The notes below the pieces were generated by a model that saw only the letters and a list, made by a program, of their open reading frames with translations, searched no databases and was not told where the DNA came from. Both the position numbers and the translations under genes were made by a program. A DNA stretch of 64,000 nt from Drosophila persimilis. Its lineage: Eukaryota > Arthropoda > Insecta > Diptera > Drosophilidae. The stretch lies in assembly GCF_003286085.1 (NCBI RefSeq), contig NW_020825298.1, positions 9,920,001 through 9,984,000 of the forward strand, in the 5' to 3' direction. Below, piece after piece: positions 1 to 32,954 of the stretch (within the stretch, counting starts at the first letter, position 1; the number at the start of each line of letters is the position of its first letter).

Positions 1-1109
1 ATCTCGTGCATCCAAGGACCCGAACACTTTGACTCATCCGCCAAATCCTGCCAGATGCAATGATCCCCGCACTGAAAAAAGGTTAAAGTTTAGCTGAAGG
101 CAAAAAATCTTTCGTTTAAGAGTACCTTCAAATCACTGTAACCCTCATCACTCGAGCAGGGTTCCTCGCGAGTCTCCACATTCGAAAAGTATTGACTCTG
201 GAGCTTGATCTCAATCTCCTCATTGATATTCACGAAAACATATTCCACACGGCCCGAGCCCTTCATGTTGATTTCTTTGGGTGAGCATTCGAAAATTTAA
301 GGTTTCATTTTAAATGAATTTGAAAAGATTTTACCTGTAAAGTTCTCTCGTTTATCGTGAATGAAGACATGCCAGCCTGATCCTCCAGTGTCCACGTCAC
401 TGGTCGAGGTTGTGGATCTGGCATGTTCTAACATCAGAGAGTAGCCCACAGATTTGGAGACTCGCTTGGTGGGTGCCTTCGGGCGTAGGGTATAGCAGCG
501 ACCCATATAAAAGTGCAGACTGCTGTCGATTTCTAGATCTAAAAAGCATGTGGGTGTGTGAGTATTCCTCTAACATATTGCTGAAACTGTACCCACTGTT
601 CTTATCACCATTTAGTCCGTAGAGGATAAAGGTGTCGTCGACGTCATGGGTGGAATTCTCAAAGAACTCATCTAGGGATATTTCGCCAAAAGGATACTTC
701 ATCCAGCAGGTGGCATACTTTGGATGCGGACAGTATGCTCCAGACAGGTTCTACAAAAGAACAATCATACTTAAGGGAAACTGCTAGGGTTCCTATATGA
801 CTAACTCACCGTGAGAACGTCCTCTCTGTAGGGTGGTTCCCGACATATGGTTATCGCTGGCATCTCAATTGTTTCGTTTAGGTTGTAGTAGGAGTGTGTA
901 GAGATCGGAGGATCGTAGAGTTTTGCAAAGCACTCGTAGAGCTGGACAATCACCACGATGCTGCAGGCGAAGAGCACCAGGTAGCGGATGAGCTTTGCTG
1001 GATCCCTCAGTAGCCAGGCCCGCGTCTCCGACCAGTAACCCATGTCGAGTGGAAAGTGAAACTCAAGTGAGGTCTCAATGGCACTTTTCGTGTTTCCAAT
1101 TTCAGTCAT
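1..1109 (-). CDS. pickpocket-family DEG/ENaC sodium channel, 5' part (runs off left edge)
   Basis: Amiloride-sensitive, trimeric Na+ channel subunit of the plasma membrane (insect ppk family). Coding exons on the minus strand: 1109-810, 750-597, 538-335, 274-126 and 71-1 (continues outside). The start is ATG 1109; the frame is open further upstream but only with a GTG. A short cytoplasmic N-terminus leads to TM1 (YLVLFACSIVVIVQLYECF), then the family's post-TM1 motif (EMPAITICREPPY). The extracellular part follows, with YCPHPKYATCW, GRCYTL and the cysteine-rich CGDHCIWQDLADESKC and CSGPW stretches. The TM2/selectivity filter is outside the window. All junctions keep frame; the exon 2/3 join needs a 58-nt intron (596-539) with a weak donor (ACA|GTGGGT). 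The family is certain; which ppk paralogue it is, I cannot say. Confidence 0.9.
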
Positions 1110-1127
1110 GCTACGGCCAGCCTGCAC

Positions 1128-4100
1128 AAGTTCTCACAGCTGGTCAAGATAAGCGTAATATTGATTTATGCACCATGGTGTTGTTTAGCCCCTAGATAAA
1201 GCTGGCGTTCTGCTCTCTCTCTCCGTCCATCCCCATTTTGGAGGGTATAATCTATCAGGACCGCTTGTATCTATTGTTTGCAAAATGTTTTACGAGTAGC
1301 ACAGGCAATTCAAGCGTAACATTACCAAAACATGCTGTTTATAATTGTTTTGCGCCTGGTGTACGAGTATCTACTCCTATTCCGCATAACCGTATCGTGT
1401 CTCCGGTTATGGCGGGTATATACGCGGTATGTTTGCAGTATCTCTAGCTGAAATCAGCGCCATGGTAACCAATTTATGGTTTTATATCTGGTTTACTCAC
1501 TGGCGGCTGCATGTGCAAAGAATTTTGAGGCATTACCTACGGGTTCGATCATGGGGAATCGTTGATCCTCTTTACTGAAAAATCGAAGTGAATCAAAAGC
1601 TTAGATGGATGCCATATAACCTCTACATACAGAAGTATTTTCTTGTTCTTTGGTATAAATAGTACTAAGTATTAAGATAATAAGGTGAAATAGATTATGG
1701 TTAATGTTTAAAATTTATTTGAGGAAACATTCAAATATTCATTAAGTTTGTTTACTTTTAAATAAACAATCATATCCTTCGATGATCCAAACATTCTAAA
1801 ATTAAGGAAAGGATACACAAGTTTGAATTGATATTGTTGATTCAATATTCCTTCAAAATATGTTTAACATTTTACAACTTTTCTATCATCTAAAAATATT
1901 GAAATATTTATGTGTTGACTGCTCTTTGGATGTCAGGATATGTGGATAACCACTTAAATATTGAGTGTAAATGATCCGTTAATATCTTTCAACCGGCTTA
2001 AGCTGAAAGATCGCACCAGATATTCTTCGTTTCATTGAATTACATTTTCTACTTAGTTATGGATTTCTATCTAATGATTTCACACCTTTTCACTTGCTAA
2101 TTGGGCTCATATTATCCAACTTATATAAAACCCCATTCACCTAAGCATATACGAGTATACATAGTTTGACCTTATAGACATCCCCAGCTAAATCTAAGCA
2201 AACACCTAGACTAATGCCCAGCCATTGGCAGGCTATGTACCTACACTGCACTGTATACAACAGGCCATATGAACAGATGTACGAGTACCTACATATCTAC
2301 AGATCTCTAGCTTTTTGCAGTAGAAAAACATATGAAAGTCAGGCCAAACAATGCGTAGAGGATCCAGCAGCCAGCAGTCAGTGGGAGAATAAGAAGCCCC
2401 CGAAAAGAATAGCCGAAACATTCCTCAGTTGTGACGTTAAATCAGAGCAGATGAGACCTCGCCACGACCGACCCACTGCTATATATTGTACCTAAGCTCC
2501 TATATACTTGTATAGCTAGCACATAGAGGGAAAGTCAAAGAAGGAAAAGCAACAAGAACAAAATAAAAACAACAACAAAAAAAAAAAGAAAAGAAAAGAA
2601 CTAATAAACAAAAAGAAACTTTCGACTAAAAATAGACAAATTGAAACATTTCGAGAGATGAAAACACCAATACACTACGTGGACATGGACGTTCTGACGA
2701 ACACGAGCGAAAAAAGTGTTGCTTTACTGCTCAGCCGCACAAATACAAATACAGATACAGACAGACTCGTGTATCTGTGAGATATGTTGACGGACTCATC
2801 GGTCCGTACCACGTACCACACGGCGTATGCGTTCGTTCTTTCTCTAGATTTTCGTATAGTTAGTGCCCAGGACGCAGTCACACAGTCTTTCGCCAGATGC
2901 GTCTGTGTGCGTCTGTATCTAGTAAATTTTAGATATTCCTATAGATATATATCTGTACGTATAGCTAGCGCAGAAGCGAACAAACTGCAGAGTAGAGCGA
3001 AGAAATTGTTCGCTTGTGTTGAACTTCTTCGCAACTAAATAGCTTTTGTTTTAAATTTAGACCACAGCGGCGTCTATATTAAACGCATATGAAATGTTTT
3101 TTAGATTTAGTAGGTATGCTCTCCGAGGTATATAGAGGATCCGCTACCTCTACACCTCTATATTATTATAGACCCATATGTTCGCAATCTGCCCGCAGAT
3201 CCAGAGCTCAGAAGTTATCTACCTGATGCTGCTCCTTCTGCTGCTGCTCACATCTTTTGAAATTTTGGTTACCTTAACTTGACCACACAACTTCCTAGAA
3301 ATAACCATATATCTGTACAGTAAAAGCTCCTTAGAGTGGATAGTACAAGTACCTCTGACTCCCTGAGGAAGGTGTTGAAAGGACTTAAAAGTGTTCTACA
3401 AAATATGTTCACCCGAAATCAAAAGATTTCTTTTTCAGAGATCTCCACTGTGAAAACATTAGATATATGTATCTCTAGATTGGATATATAGAACAGTCTT
3501 CTTCTGCTCCCGACCCACATAGATGGGTTCCTTTGCTTTCAGTGGAGTATGAAATATGTTTTAAAAATACTTTTTGCTTGTCGCTCATAAATTTCTAAAA
3601 ACGAAATCGAAAAATACTTTTACAATCTGTTGCGTACTGACTCATTTCCATACTGTCTATATGGTCTGTATATGATTAATCAGTCTGCATACACACATTA
3701 CACACAGGGGCGTCGTCGAAAAAGGGGCTTGAATACCTCCTTCTTTCTCCCCAAAAGAAAATTATTTTCATTTCTCGTTTTCACTCATCATTAATAAAAG
3801 TCTCGACGCTATATAGACTTCGATTATTGCATTCCGCTGCACTTGAGTTTTATATAGTAGTTGCTTCTGTGGATAATTTGGCTGCCTGGCGGCTGCTCGG
3901 GCACTCAGGCTCGAGTGCCGTCGATTTAATTGGGTGACAAATGCTTACAGAAATAATTCCTAATGCTCCACACATCAGTGACTAATACTTAATGATTCGA
4001 TGTGATTGCCTAATTAATAAGCAATATATGACAACTGCATATTCATATCTTCAAGTGTATATACATAATATGTATGGAGGAGCTAGATCCTCTGCAGATT

Positions 4101-5660
4101 GGATTTACATTAGATGCGTGTGTGGTTTTTAATTGAGCCCCGGCAATTAATCATTCGGGACCCACACGAATCGGACATCGACAAACCAGCTGAGGCCTGG
4201 AAAACATTTAGGATTGCCAAAATATATAAACAAATTGTTGTACTATAAATATAAACAGTTTTACCTGATTTTTAGTTTAGAAAATATTGTAGTTTCCTTT
4301 GTTCAATGTGTTCTATACTGGAAAAAATTTTAAAATGATATCATAGCTTTATAGAAATCACTACCCTTTCCGTTTTGTATTTACACAGGTGTGTATATGA
4401 TGTGTGCAGAATCCTTTTCATAAGTAATTTTCTTAAATATTTATTAATATCATTAAAGAATTTTTCTTTATAGTTTTAGTTCTATTGGAGGACGGTAGAA
4501 TATATCATTTTTTGGCTGTAAATCCACGCTCAAAGTAAACATTTTCCGGGCGACGAAAACTATTTAATTTTCATATTTTGTATACCTATTCCATCCTCTC
4601 TTACAACTGTCTGAAACTAATGATATATGTAGCTTTTCCTGAAATAGTTTAAGAGTATGTACTATAGAATAGCTAAATTATTGCTATACTTTATGGATTA
4701 GAATGATCCATTAGTTTTCATTTATTTTAATATCTTACTTGCAAAAAGAGACGATCTATCAAAAAAGGTTTCGACTTGACGTCTCCCATATTCAAGCAAA
4801 ACAAAGAGTCACAGAGCTGATCATTAGGACTCTTCCGTTTGTTTCCCCTTCGGAGGGATTCTTTAGCTGAAATACTACCAGAGATATTCAGCCAGACCCA
4901 CTCTTACATAATCCGGGCGTAATGCAGGAAGTGTTCATTCATTTTTCATGACAGGCATTATAGGCGAAAGCGAGGAGCGCATGGGCACATGTGCTACCTG
5001 GCAACGGTCCTCCCTACCCCACCGGCTCTCCCCTTTCGAGAATAATTTGCAAAATTAAGAGAGAATTCGGGTATTGGGTGTGGGCATGGGAATACGGTTC
5101 ACTTTGCACGGTGCACCGGAGATGCGATGCAGATGCGGCCGAGTGCCCGACGTTGACCGACGAGCGGCGAACGTCAGCCCGACGATAGATATTTTTATAT
5201 CGACAATTTGGATAGGTTCCAATGCATTTAGACGAGAGTTATCTATAGAATATGTATGTATTTTGGTCACGGTTGCCGTTTTTAAAATATTTTCCCTCTG
5301 TACCAATTGCTGTTTCAAAATTTCTCGGGAATACCATTCGACAGAAAATTCGGGCAGGGTTACTGATTCTATCTTAAAATCAAAACTGATGGGGCGGGAT
5401 ATATGCCTGTCGTAACCTTTCTGGGTGTCGCATTTACCCACAGTATCACAGTGTGTGACATGTGCGGCCAATGCCGAATTCGATTTATAGAGTACCTAGA
5501 AAGTATGTATATTAACTAAACATCTTGCATTAAAATGATTTTAAAATTAAGACCGTAGTCAATTAATACTATACAATGCTTCATAAAAAGCTAGTAAAGT
5601 TATTCATTCAAATTTGCTCGGGTTTATAATATAAAGATCTGGATTTTAAAATCCTTTTAA
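1128..5660. other. intergenic, no supported gene
   Basis: AT-rich DNA with TATA-type and poly-A runs. The open frames here are short, lack protein-like composition and overlap on both strands. It holds a perfect MEF2 consensus at 2626-2635, listed separately, and is otherwise unremarkable. It may include distal regulatory DNA of the ppk gene or of Mhc. Confidence 0.5.
2626..2635 (+). promoter_or_regulatory. MEF2 consensus site (CTAAAAATAG)
   Basis: An exact match to the palindromic-type MEF2 consensus YTAWWWWTAR in its strongest form. MEF2 activates muscle structural genes. The site lies about 9 kb upstream of the Mhc ATG and 1.5 kb from the ppk start, so the target is unknown. Single sites do occur by chance in AT-rich DNA. 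Confidence 0.35.
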
Positions 5661-6060
5661 TCCTTATATATATTCTTGATCAGCATCAATAATCGTGTCA
5701 TACAGCTATCTCTGTCTTTCCGTCCGTCTATCATTCCATCCGGCATAGAGCAACCAAATTTGGTGTGAAGGCTCCTGTGATGTTACACTGAATGAAGTTT
5801 TCCTCAAAATTTCGCCAAAGTGTGGCATCGAGAAATTTCGAAGATACGACAAAACTAAAAGCGCAGAGTTATAGAAAAAAGCCACACGTTTACTAATTCT
5901 CTTTCTCTATCTCACACACTTTTCGTCGTGCAGTGTGCGCGGTGTGGCGAAGGAAAGCGAGATAAAACGTTTGGTGTTGTTGTAAAAATGGAGAAAAAGC
6001 AACAGGTGTAAAAAAAAGTTCACACATACTACTTATACTAACTCAGTATCGGGTATAAAT
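5661..6060. mobile_element. decayed DINE-1/mini-me/SGM-like repeat
   Basis: The stretch starts with ATATATTCTTGATCAGCATC, continues with a pyrimidine-rich CTGTCTTTCCGTCCGTC segment and 'CAACCAAATTTGGTGTGA', and ends near a GGGTATAAAT. These are the hallmarks I know from the Helitron-like DINE-1/mini-me/SGM interspersed elements of Drosophila, which are abundant in the obscura group. It has no coding capacity and is mutated throughout. Identification is from memory of the consensus; exact boundaries are uncertain. Confidence 0.55.
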
Positions 6061-9000
6061 GTAGTGCCGCGGCTCTATCCGCATAACTATTATTTCTTAA
6101 TATTCAATCTTAGTTATTGATGTATCCTGTTTGAAACCATTTACAGAAGTCCGTTCTATAAATGTTCTCTAAATGAAATCACATTAATTGTAAGGAAGCT
6201 TGCTTCAATAATAAGTAAGTAATAAATAAACTCAGGATATAAAACTTTATGTATATTTATTTAAGCGTGTGTCGGTCAGACATGAGTTAAAGTATTCAAA
6301 ATTATAGTACTACTACTGATAGTTAAAAGAAGACATTGTCTTTTTTGTTTTTTTAAATTTTGAACCAAATTTCATAAAATTTGATCCATATATTTTGCGT
6401 CTCTTGGTGTCAATATTATGATTAATGTTTTTTACTTGAACATTTCAATATTAAGTCGTAGAAATCCACACTCAATCTGGTCCACTAACCTATATATGGG
6501 GTATATACGCATGACGGTGATCTCCAACAGAAACGTGTTCCTCTGATCTGCTTTTGTGTCTTCATCTTCATCCCCCCAACCCCTCTCTCGAAATGCCTTT
6601 CAATGTGTCTTCTAGTTGGCATCCACGACGGGTGCTGTTCTGTAGTGGTGGCGTTCATGATGGTGCAGGTGGGCACGGTACGAGGAAACCTCTCACATCG
6701 CAGTCGGGCGGCAGCTTTGAAATAGCCCATTGGATGCAATAATTGTTGCTGCCTCGTGTAGACAGTCGGCACCACCACCCCATCTGGCCCCCCTCTACAC
6801 TCTTGTGGCTGCCCCAACCGATTTGAGGGAGGCCGCCCATGCCAAAGAGACCAAGAAGAAGAAGCATCTTGACACTAAAATGCAAAATTGCTTTGCGTCA
6901 ATGAGTCAAAACCGAAATGTGTTGGGCTCTTTGATAAAATTAGGAATAGAAGAATAGATTCTTTGTTGAGATTTTTGCAGGGAAAGTCCCTGAACAAGAA
7001 CTCTTGCACGCAAAGATGTTATATTGTTTTGAGAAAGCCAACCATCTGGAACCACTTGTTATGAAACAGTTTAAAGTCCTCCCTCGGGATAGACCGTATT
7101 TAAAGATAAATAAAAATCTATACTATATATTCTCAATATATAAATAATAATAATAAATCGTTGTCTTTCAAAATCTCTACCTCTGGGAACATAATAATAG
7201 ATGCCTCCTTGCTTTCCAAATATACCATATCGAGCTATGAGGCTTCGAGCTAGACTTGAATTTTATTTTGCGGAAGGGAACAATCTAGAACACTCTTATA
7301 TTGGCCAATCTTAAGTACTTGTCTGGGATGACCCATAATTTATGACCACTAAATGTTCGTTCTATATAAACATAATAAACATGTGCAGATCTCTACCCTA
7401 TATATTAAAAGGCAACTTAACTTATCGCCTTGCAAAATGTTCCTTCTGTTCAAAAGATCGTGCGAAATTCTGCTTCAGTATGGGCTTTCTCGGGTTTTGT
7501 TCGTATTTTTTTTAGTATTCGAAAATGTCGCATCGCAGATTCTGTTTCAGCGGTAAAACCATCAGCAAAAGAACCGAAAAACCAACAAAAATTATGATAA
7601 TTTTATATGTGCGAAAAGAAACGAGAGCAGAATAGGCATACAGATGCGGATCTTGAGGAAGGAGAACGCACACATTTGATGAGAACTGAAACTTGGGAAC
7701 TATAAATATTCCTAAAATGTTTGAAAATTGTTTTTGTCAGAATTTATTTGTTGTTTTTCGTTTTTTGTTTTTGTTAATTCTCAAATATTTTGAGCATTTG
7801 AAATCATTACGAAAAGTATTTTTCAGCGATCCCTTGATGTGGGTGTATCATTTTATATTTCTCTTCTGATTCAGCTTATGCTTCTCAATTCTATATCATA
7901 TTTGATATTACATATATTTTCATTATGCCAAAGATGCTGCATTCTGTAATTTTTGTAATTTGCTTGCAAATTATGAATAATTTCGCTGTCGGAATTTGAC
8001 AGTTTTGTTTATATTTTATTTTAAAGTGTGTAGCTCCTCAATTTTGGTGGCATTTATCATAATTGTCTTTGTCGGCGGGCCGTCTCGGGCCGGGTCAGGC
8101 GCTTGATAAATGCCCGACAAATCGGGAGAACATGGGTTTCATAAGAATGCATTTTGTATCTGCCAGATACGAAACACTCTTGGGATTTTAGCATTGAAAG
8201 CTGAAGATTTTCGCATTGCTCTGAAGGACGCCGACAACGTTGATTTGATTTGGCATTTCTTCGCTATCGTATCTATATCTAAAGTATCTCTCCACATCTA
8301 TGTGTCTGTAGCAGATTATCTGAGTATCTGTCTATCTTGAAGTGCATCTGTATGCTATGTCGCTGGCGCTCGTTTCGTATTCGTATTCGCATTCGTATTC
8401 CCATTCTCTCTAGCCCATCGATGTTTTTTTGAAGTTCACATTTTTATTTTTGGCAGACAAGGAATCTCTATGTTTTTGTATTCCTAGTAGATCATCGATC
8501 ATTTCTTGATAGATATGGGTCTGTAGCTTGCGGCTTTACTTGTTAACCAAGATCTAGATGGATTTACCTACCGATCGGTAGTGATCTTTATTGATCTAAT
8601 TGGATTTCTATATCCGTATAGACAGGCCGAACAGCTGTTGGCATCGGTAGAACTGTTGGGCAGCCACTGAACTGATCTGTGCGATGGGGGGCTTACCTAG
8701 CGATCGTAAAGAGATCACCGATTAGAAGGAAGCAGCACCCACCACAGCTACCTTTTCTTTCATCTTCACCCTCCACCGATCCGTTGGGAGATCAAATTGG
8801 CATTGAGGTGACCAAAAACCAAAACCAGAACAAAAAGCGAAAAATGATCACCGAGAAAAACAAATAAAGAACCCCCGCACCAGAACACACATGTGCATGT
8901 AGAAATGATATGTGAAACAAGTAAAAATTAAAGCTTTTCCACACCAAAAGATAAAGAAAATAGAGAGAGAGACCAAGAGATTGAGAGTGAAGGATTTCTT

Positions 9001-9347
9001 CTTGTCATTGAAATGAATTTGATTCAGCCCCTGAGAGAGTGTGGTAGAGAAAGCGAGATAGCTGTCCTAGGAGAGCTTCCGATGCTCACACAACCGTACA
9101 ACGGTAAGCTTTCGGCTCTCACAGCGGTCCTGCCTGCGATTGCATCATATGCTCCACTCACACACACACTGTCGCAAGGCGATGCCCACTTGCTGGGAGA
9201 ACAAGCTACGGCCCCATCCAATGCTAGACTAGACCGAAAAAGGGAGCAAGAAAAAGCGAAACAGACACGCACACACACACGCACTGGGTGGAAAGCTTTA
9301 ATTGAATCGGGCCGGCATAGGGGAAGCATGGGTATCAAATTGCCCCG
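6061..9347. other. intergenic, upstream flank of Mhc
   Basis: No coding region is supported. It includes AT-rich tracts (7,090-7,160), poly-T stretches (7,730-7,780) and purine-rich DNA just before the promoter (8,940-9,060). Mhc upstream regulatory elements are expected here, but I see no unambiguous motif cluster. Confidence 0.4.
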
Positions 9348-9403
9348 TATAAAAGGCAAGTTTACCGGTTGCACGGTTCAGAACGGCTTTCGAGCGCGTA
9401 AGT
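9348..9403 (+). promoter_or_regulatory. Mhc: TATA + Inr core promoter, candidate Mhc promoter
   Basis: TATAAAAGG at 9348-9356 is followed 32 nt later by an initiator-like TTCAGA (A+1 near 9380), the standard TATA-to-start spacing. A strong splice donor GC|GTAAGT lies at 9398, so a transcript from here would have either a very short first exon or use a later donor. Known: Mhc is transcribed from one TATA-containing promoter with a non-coding exon 1. Inference: this is that promoter. An alternative first exon lies at about 10,629-10,886, ending at a weaker ACG|GTAATT donor. Confidence 0.5.
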
Positions 9404-11602
9404 GCAACACCTTTGAATGTGCGATTTCTGATTTATTGGATATTACCCAGCATCCGCAGCAGCGGCAGCAAAAGAGCAGCAGACAGCAGCAGTGGCAGTA
9501 ATCAGCAGCAGCAGCAGCGGCAGCAGTAGAGTGTATAAGAGACAGCAACAATTTGACCTTTTTGTCAAAAAGTCAAAAAGAATAAACCTAAAAAAATTAT
9601 TACCATAAATTTCCATACAAAAAAGGAAAGAAAAGTGTACGTGTGTGTATGTGCGTTGTCCTGCCAAAAGGATCTACGAAAAGCTTGAAAAACTAACCAT
9701 GAAAACGGTGACAATACGAACAGTGACCCGGAATACATCGGATTATCAAATCAACTGGATTATAATTAACGGCCCTACCAAAAGATTTCCTTCAGTTACT
9801 TAACCTAACATTTTCTGATAGTAAATTATGATTTTATGATGATAGGTAACCGGATCGATCATCATTATCTTGTGTAACAGATCAACCAAACCTCACAAAT
9901 GTCGTTTATCAGTTATAGGACTGAAAGAAAAGTGACTTATCAAGGTTATAAGAAGTTTAGAAAAGGAATGATCATAAAATTATAGATTTTTCTAATGATC
10001 CCTAATCAAAAGAATTAAATTTAAACCTCTATCAGGACTTATTGTCAGGACCCCATCATATCATATGTCATATATGTACATATGTACATATGATCTGCTG
10101 CTAATCTTGTTCTTCCATTCGAAAATTTCAAAATTACTCATACATCAATCAAATATAAAGATTTTCTGCTCTCGAAAACGTTAAGAAAGAAACAGAGATC
10201 TGTTACTTCATCAAGAAATTGAATTGTGGTTCGAAATGCTGTAATAGCGAATTCGAATTACTGGCTAGATGATTTCATACACAAATACCTGTGTGCCAGA
10301 GAGATATGCGTGGCATACCATCAAATGAAAATACGAGTACAAATAGAATTCGAATTCGTTGCAGACTCATATACATGGGCGAAAATATTTCGAATATGTT
10401 TTAAAAATAACCAAAGACATTAGAAAGAGATCGCATATAGATACGGTATATATATACATATATACATATGTATAGATGTATGCCATGCGGTAGCAGGCCG
10501 AAAAGCTCCTCAAATCTACCCAATCCCAATACATATATAACATATATAAGTGTGTATGGGTTGGCTACCTATATACGTACATATGTAGTTTCGAAATAAT
10601 TTCGAGAATTTTAAAAATAACGCATTCGTTGAAAGTTCGCGTCGCGTCGAATCGAATTGAATCGCATTGGATCGTCGATTGTCGATTGTGTGGATTGTCG
10701 AAAATATCGCATATATCGCCAAGCGGTATACCAGGCGTGCTAAAATTGATCATTGCGATCTTGCAACTCGGTTGTCTTAGAACACGCCTTCATATCGCGA
10801 TACAGCCCAGTCATACAGCAGTAGCAGCTCGATTAAACCCGAACTCGCGTGTCGAATTTTCTGGATTCTGAATCCAAAATCTGAAACGGTAATTTCTTGA
10901 AAGAGTGAGTGTTATCCAGTGAAAGAAATTTACATTGAATAAAAAATCAAAATGAAAATGGTTCATCTACCGGTTCGGGTTATGTAATCAAAAGAATTAC
11001 TTCCATATAGGAAGGAGGAACATTTTGCAGGAAATACGGGAAAATTTGATTGAAAATCGAAATTACGTAACAAATACCAACGCCCCACATAGGCACCACA
11101 CCATCGCTTATACATATACACACATGCATACATATATACATGCGTATGTATGGTATGCATGTATCGGATCAGTGATCTATATTTAGGCGACAACCCACAC
11201 AATTCACTTGTTGTCTGTGTTTATAGCAACAACAAAACAAGGCCTAATTAACTTTGAGGTGCGAAACGAAATGAATCCAAGGCGCTACTTCAATATCCGG
11301 TTACGGTAACGGGAATTTCGAAACTACGAAACGGGAAAACATGCTCATATTTGGAAAGAAAAATAGAATTTCGAAAACTCACCCGCGTACCCATACACAC
11401 ACACGCACACACACACAAGCAATTTATAATACATCTGTGTCTGCTGTTGCCGCCGACTCTGCCACCGCCGCTGCCAAAATGGGTCAAAAGCATAAAAACC
11501 AAAAAAAATCAGTTTTCGAAAAATATCCAAAAATACTTTGCCATCTTTAAACCATATGATAATAATGTTAAATTTTTTCTTTATTTTGTGTGTGTTTTAC
11601 AG
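9404..11602 (+). other. Mhc: Mhc first intron / upstream region
   Basis: Contains a CAG-rich block (9,455-9,530), a CATATGTACATATG palindrome (about 10,070-10,092), two MEF2-consensus decamers (10,401 and 10,611) and a less AT-rich stretch (10,629-10,880) that could be an alternative untranslated first exon. It ends at the acceptor TTTTACAG at 11,602, directly before the 5'UTR of coding exon 2. No open frame is convincing. Confidence 0.45.
10401..10620 (+). promoter_or_regulatory. Mhc: pair of MEF2-consensus sites
   Basis: TTAAAAATAA occurs at 10,401-10,410 and at 10,611-10,620. Both match YTAWWWWTAR and sit inside the shared 13-mer TTTTAAAAATAAC, 210 nt apart. They lie 1.1-1.3 kb upstream of the Mhc ATG, where muscle control elements would be expected. 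Function is inferred from motif and position only. Confidence 0.4.
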
Positions 11603-11700
11603 GGAAGTTTTGGGCTTACGACGCGATTGACACATAGAATTTTGAAAAGTCCCAATTTTATTTCTCGAGTTTTTAAGTTTAAAAGCGAAATTTAATCAAG

Positions 11701-31906
<20,206 letters not shown>

Positions 31907-31997
31907 ATGCCATTTCATTTTTTAATTTATTTTAAATGATATTTCATAATGATTATGTTTATGATTTTAATTTAATTTCTTAATTTAAAAACAAAAT

Positions 31998-32003
31998 AAT
32001 AAA
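31998..32003 (+). terminator. Mhc: Mhc proximal poly(A) signal
   Basis: AATAAA about 90 nt after the exon 19 stop, in AT-rich 3'UTR. Mhc is known to use two poly(A) sites. Confidence 0.7.
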
Positions 32004-32553
32004 ACTATAACAAAATATATATCGAAAACGACGGGAGGCAAACAACAACCAAATGCACTTAGGCAAAAAACCCAATAACAACAACATCAACAAAAATCAA
32101 AAGAAAAAGAACAATCGATTACGATCGATAACAGACATAAGTCCATTGTGTAGCATCACTGGGTATATCAGGCTATTGTGTAAGCGCGACATTTGCTCCG
32201 GGACACTGCTGGCGAGACCTGTATTTGTATTTGTATTTATATATTTTTATACAACTTTCGAAATGCATTCAACCAACCATCATCATGAGAAAGATCTTGA
32301 AACGATAGCCCCGTCAAAGCGTCAAAGGCCCCGCAGGAGTGTCCGCCAGGAAATGTCGCTCGCTGTTCGAATATTGTTCAATATGTATTCTATTCTCAAT
32401 ATTTGTTATACGGACTAGACAGACTGACCGTATACACATAATTGCTATACACTGCGCTTATGTTTATGTTTAATTTTTTATTTTTATCATAAAATGATAA
32501 TGAGAAAAGATCATCACTCGACACTTAATGAAAAGTATACAAAAAAGGAACAA

Positions 32554-32559
32554 AATAAA
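32554..32559 (+). terminator. Mhc: Mhc distal poly(A) signal
   Basis: AATAAA in CAAAATAAATGTAAATC, followed by a T/G-rich stretch (TTTGTTTGACTTTAATTTGTC). The next 400 nt up to the Cyt-b5-r stop hold only AT-rich spacer and the minus-strand poly(A) signal at 32,866-32,861. Confidence 0.65.
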
Positions 32560-32860
32560 TGTAAATCAATTTAAAAAATTTGTTTGACTTTAATTTGTCT
32601 CCTTCTCACTTGAGAAATGTTTGCGAATAGAGAGGGTCAAGGGAATAAATGCAGGACTGCTTTTGAGAAGACACATGATCCTCGACACTCGATCGATTCG
32701 ACTATAGAAAGGAGCCTTTGGCGTCCAAGGAGGGACGTCATTTTTCCACCCAAGAGATATATACATTCGACGTTATTATAATTATGCATACATATTCATT
32801 GAAAAAGGACGAATATACATAGTAAAAGATTTTCTAAAATATATTCCTAAAATTGATTGA

Positions 32861-32866
32861 TTTATT
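32861..32866 (-). terminator. Cyt-b5-r: Cyt-b5-r poly(A) signal
   Basis: AATAAA on the minus strand 89 nt past the stop codon, about 300 nt from the distal Mhc poly(A) signal, so the two genes converge. Confidence 0.55.
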
Positions 32867-32954
32867 GATTTACAACGACTGTACAATTTACAGTCTATGA
32901 CTGCAACCTCATATGTACATACATATCTAAAGATATTGATGGATAAAATATCAT

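Noticed and set aside
1110..1127. Upstream start of the ppk frame at 1,127
   Set aside because: The codon is GTG; ATG at 1,109 is the first true start in frame.
5055..5471. 138-codon minus-strand frame
   Set aside because: No recognisable domain, open frames on both strands overlap, and the area borders a decayed repeat.
9013..9501. 162-codon plus-strand frame around the Mhc promoter
   Set aside because: It covers the TATA box, initiator and CAG repeat; composition is not protein-like and no splice logic supports it.
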